Positions 62,795 to 64,000 of a stretch of 64,000 bases of DNA are shown here, one piece after another (position 1 is the first letter of the stretch; each line of letters opens with the position of its first letter). The stretch lies in contig NZ_CP007033.1 of assembly GCF_000512895.1 (NCBI RefSeq), positions 588,001 to 652,000 of the forward strand, written 5' to 3'. Made by a program: the position numbers and the translations under genes. A model generated the notes under the pieces. That model saw only the letters and a program-made list of their open reading frames with translations. It was not told where the DNA came from and ran no database searches. Source of the DNA: Dehalobacter restrictus DSM 9455 (lineage in GTDB: Bacteria > Bacillota > Desulfitobacteriia > Desulfitobacteriales > Syntrophobotulaceae).

Positions 62795-62984
62795 GATTTA
62801 CCTTCTCCAAGCGTAAGAGTTTATTGTCGGTTAAGAAGATATTCGTCATGGACAGGAAAATACCCTTTGAAACCTTGGTGCAATTGTTAGAGAAAGAAGC
62901 TACAATAAAAGCAATAAAAGACGACGCCTATAAAATATTCTGTTGTACATAAAATAACGAAAAATAACGAAAAGAGGTTAGATC

Positions 62985-63452
62985 ATGAGTGACCAAATGA
63001 GGAACGACCATGAGAACGACCATAATGATTTTTATCAATCTCTAAGGAAAAAGATCAAGGATTACTTCACAAGTGAGGAAGGTAAAACGAATAAGTATGC
63101 AGAGTATATCCTGATTGCCCCCGACTTATTTCATCTTCTGTGCAAATTGACTATAGACAAGGAAGTCAACGTAGACGATAAAGCAAAACTGGCGATTGCG
63201 ATTGCTTATTTTGTCTCACCGATTGATTTAATCCCTGAGCTTTTTGTAGGACCGGTAGGATTTGTTGACGATATATCCGTGGCTGCTTATGTCCTGAACA
63301 CCATTATTAATAACACGAACCCGGAAGTTGTCCGCAGGCACTGGGCCGGTGAGGGTGATATCCTGATTAAAGTCCAGGAAATCATAAAAGTTGCCGATAA
63401 TATGGTTGGCACCGGACTGTGGAAGAAAATTAAAGAGATGCTTAGTAAATAA
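62985..63452 (+). CDS. DUF1232 (YkvA-like) protein
   Basis: A 155-residue protein with the DUF1232 core AIAYFVSPIDLIPE followed by VGFVDDISVAAYVLN. Charged N-terminus rich in Asn, Asp and His. The core is amphipathic and may touch the membrane. ATG 62985 follows AGAGGTTAG. Function unknown. Confidence 0.9.
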   Translation: MSDQMRNDHENDHNDFYQSLRKKIKDYFTSEEGKTNKYAEYILIAPDLFHLLCKLTIDKEVNVDDKAKLAIAIAYFVSPIDLIPELFVGPVGFVDDISVAAYVLNTIINNTNPEVVRRHWAGEGDILIKVQEIIKVADNMVGTGLWKKIKEMLSK

Positions 63453-63499
63453 CGCAATAGGGTATAACAAAGAATGAAGATAAAATGGAGTGTAATATC

Positions 63500-64000
63500 A
63501 TGCAATATACGCTACTAGGAAAAACGGGACTCCAAGTTTCAAGGCTGGGGCTTGGCTGTATGCGATTCCCGAAAAGTGAAAAAGAAGCGATAGAAATGGT
63601 GCGGTATGCGGTAGATCACGGAGTCAATTACCTGGACACCGCTTACATCTATCCAAACAGTGAAATGATTACCGGGAAAGCGCTTCAAGGGGGCTATCGG
63701 AATAAGGCGTTGATCGCCACCAAAAGCCCCATATGGAAAATCGGCAAACACGGAGACTTCGAGAAATACTTGGATGAAGAGCTGAAACGCTTGGGAACCG
63801 ATCATATTGACATGTATCTTCTCCACAACATGAACCATGACAACTGGGAGAAAGTCAATCATTTTGATGGTCTTACTTTCCTTGATAAAATGGTCCAAAA
63901 GGGTAAAATACTGCACAAGAGTTTTTCTTTTCATGGGACACTGCCGGCATTCAAACAGGTCGTGGATGCCTTTGACTGGGAGATGGCACAAATTCAGCTG
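63500..64000 (+). CDS. Aldo/keto reductase (3' partial)
   Basis: The first 167 residues of an NADPH-dependent oxidoreductase. It starts MQYTLLGKTGLQVSRLGLGC and has the catalytic Asp and Tyr region VNYLDTAYIYPNSE, Lys in IATKSP, and the His region IDMYLLHNM. ATG 63500 follows GGAG by 9 bp. The gene runs off the right edge. The family often has a C-terminal 4Fe-4S segment in Clostridia; that would lie outside the window. Confidence 0.93.
   Translation, partial: MQYTLLGKTGLQVSRLGLGCMRFPKSEKEAIEMVRYAVDHGVNYLDTAYIYPNSEMITGKALQGGYRNKALIATKSPIWKIGKHGDFEKYLDEELKRLGTDHIDMYLLHNMNHDNWEKVNHFDGLTFLDKMVQKGKILHKSFSFHGTLPAFKQVVDAFDWEMAQIQL

Overview
The window is a core chromosomal segment of an endospore-forming Firmicute, most likely a Peptococcaceae-type Clostridium such as a Dehalobacter or Desulfitobacterium relative. 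The evidence is the gene set and its order: hrcA-grpE-dnaK-dnaJ-prmA-rsmE-mtaB, rpsU-yqeY-yqfC-yqfD-phoH-pgpH-ybeY-dgkA-cdd-era-deoC-recO-glyQS-ccpN-ppsR-ppdK-dgt-dnaG-rpoD-trmK-nif3. Two T-box leaders, a CIRCE operator, sporulation genes (spoIIP-like, yqfC, yqfD, a SASP) and frequent GTG/TTG starts fit as well. The genus is an inference; no 16S rRNA gene is present.

Layout. 1-1341: the end of a branched-chain amino acid ABC importer (livG, livF), followed by an unexplained long hairpin element. 1809-5334: ileS on the minus strand under a T-box; it encodes a type 2 IleRS with the altered GXHH signature. 5462-11495: spoIIP-like, murJ, lepA, hemW. 11561-19971: CIRCE-controlled heat-shock cluster and RNA/protein modification genes. 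20058-24189: a membrane-anchored unknown, a HIT protein, then an IS1634-type insertion sequence lying within a 94-bp target duplication that copies the rpsU promoter, then rpsU and yqeY. 24408-36743: sporulation, c-di-AMP, ribosome maturation, nucleoside, DNA repair and glycyl-tRNA synthetase genes. 37021-41194: the ccpN-ppsR-ppdK pyruvate/PEP module. 41672-48154: dgt, dnaG (split by a -1 shift at an A7 run), rpoD, two tRNAs, trmK and nif3. 48155-48990: DnaA boxes and rnpB.

From about 49000 to the end the window is accessory: an AT-rich pair of secreted proteins, a MarR gene with twin operators and a membrane protein, a tandem-repeat coiled-coil gene with a frameshifted repeat, a ferritin-like protein, an LCP-family protein with C-terminal repeats, a manganese (yybP-ykoY) riboswitch placed before a DUF5685/J-domain/zinc-ribbon operon, a DUF2975/XRE/DUF4173 operon, a metallophosphoesterase, a very short SASP, a lipoprotein, a DUF1232 protein and a truncated aldo/keto reductase.

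The most interesting items are the Mn-riboswitch operon, the dnaG frameshift at a slippery site next to rpoD, the IS with a programmed-frameshift signature and promoter-copying target duplication, the GXHH IleRS, and the unexplained hairpin after livF.
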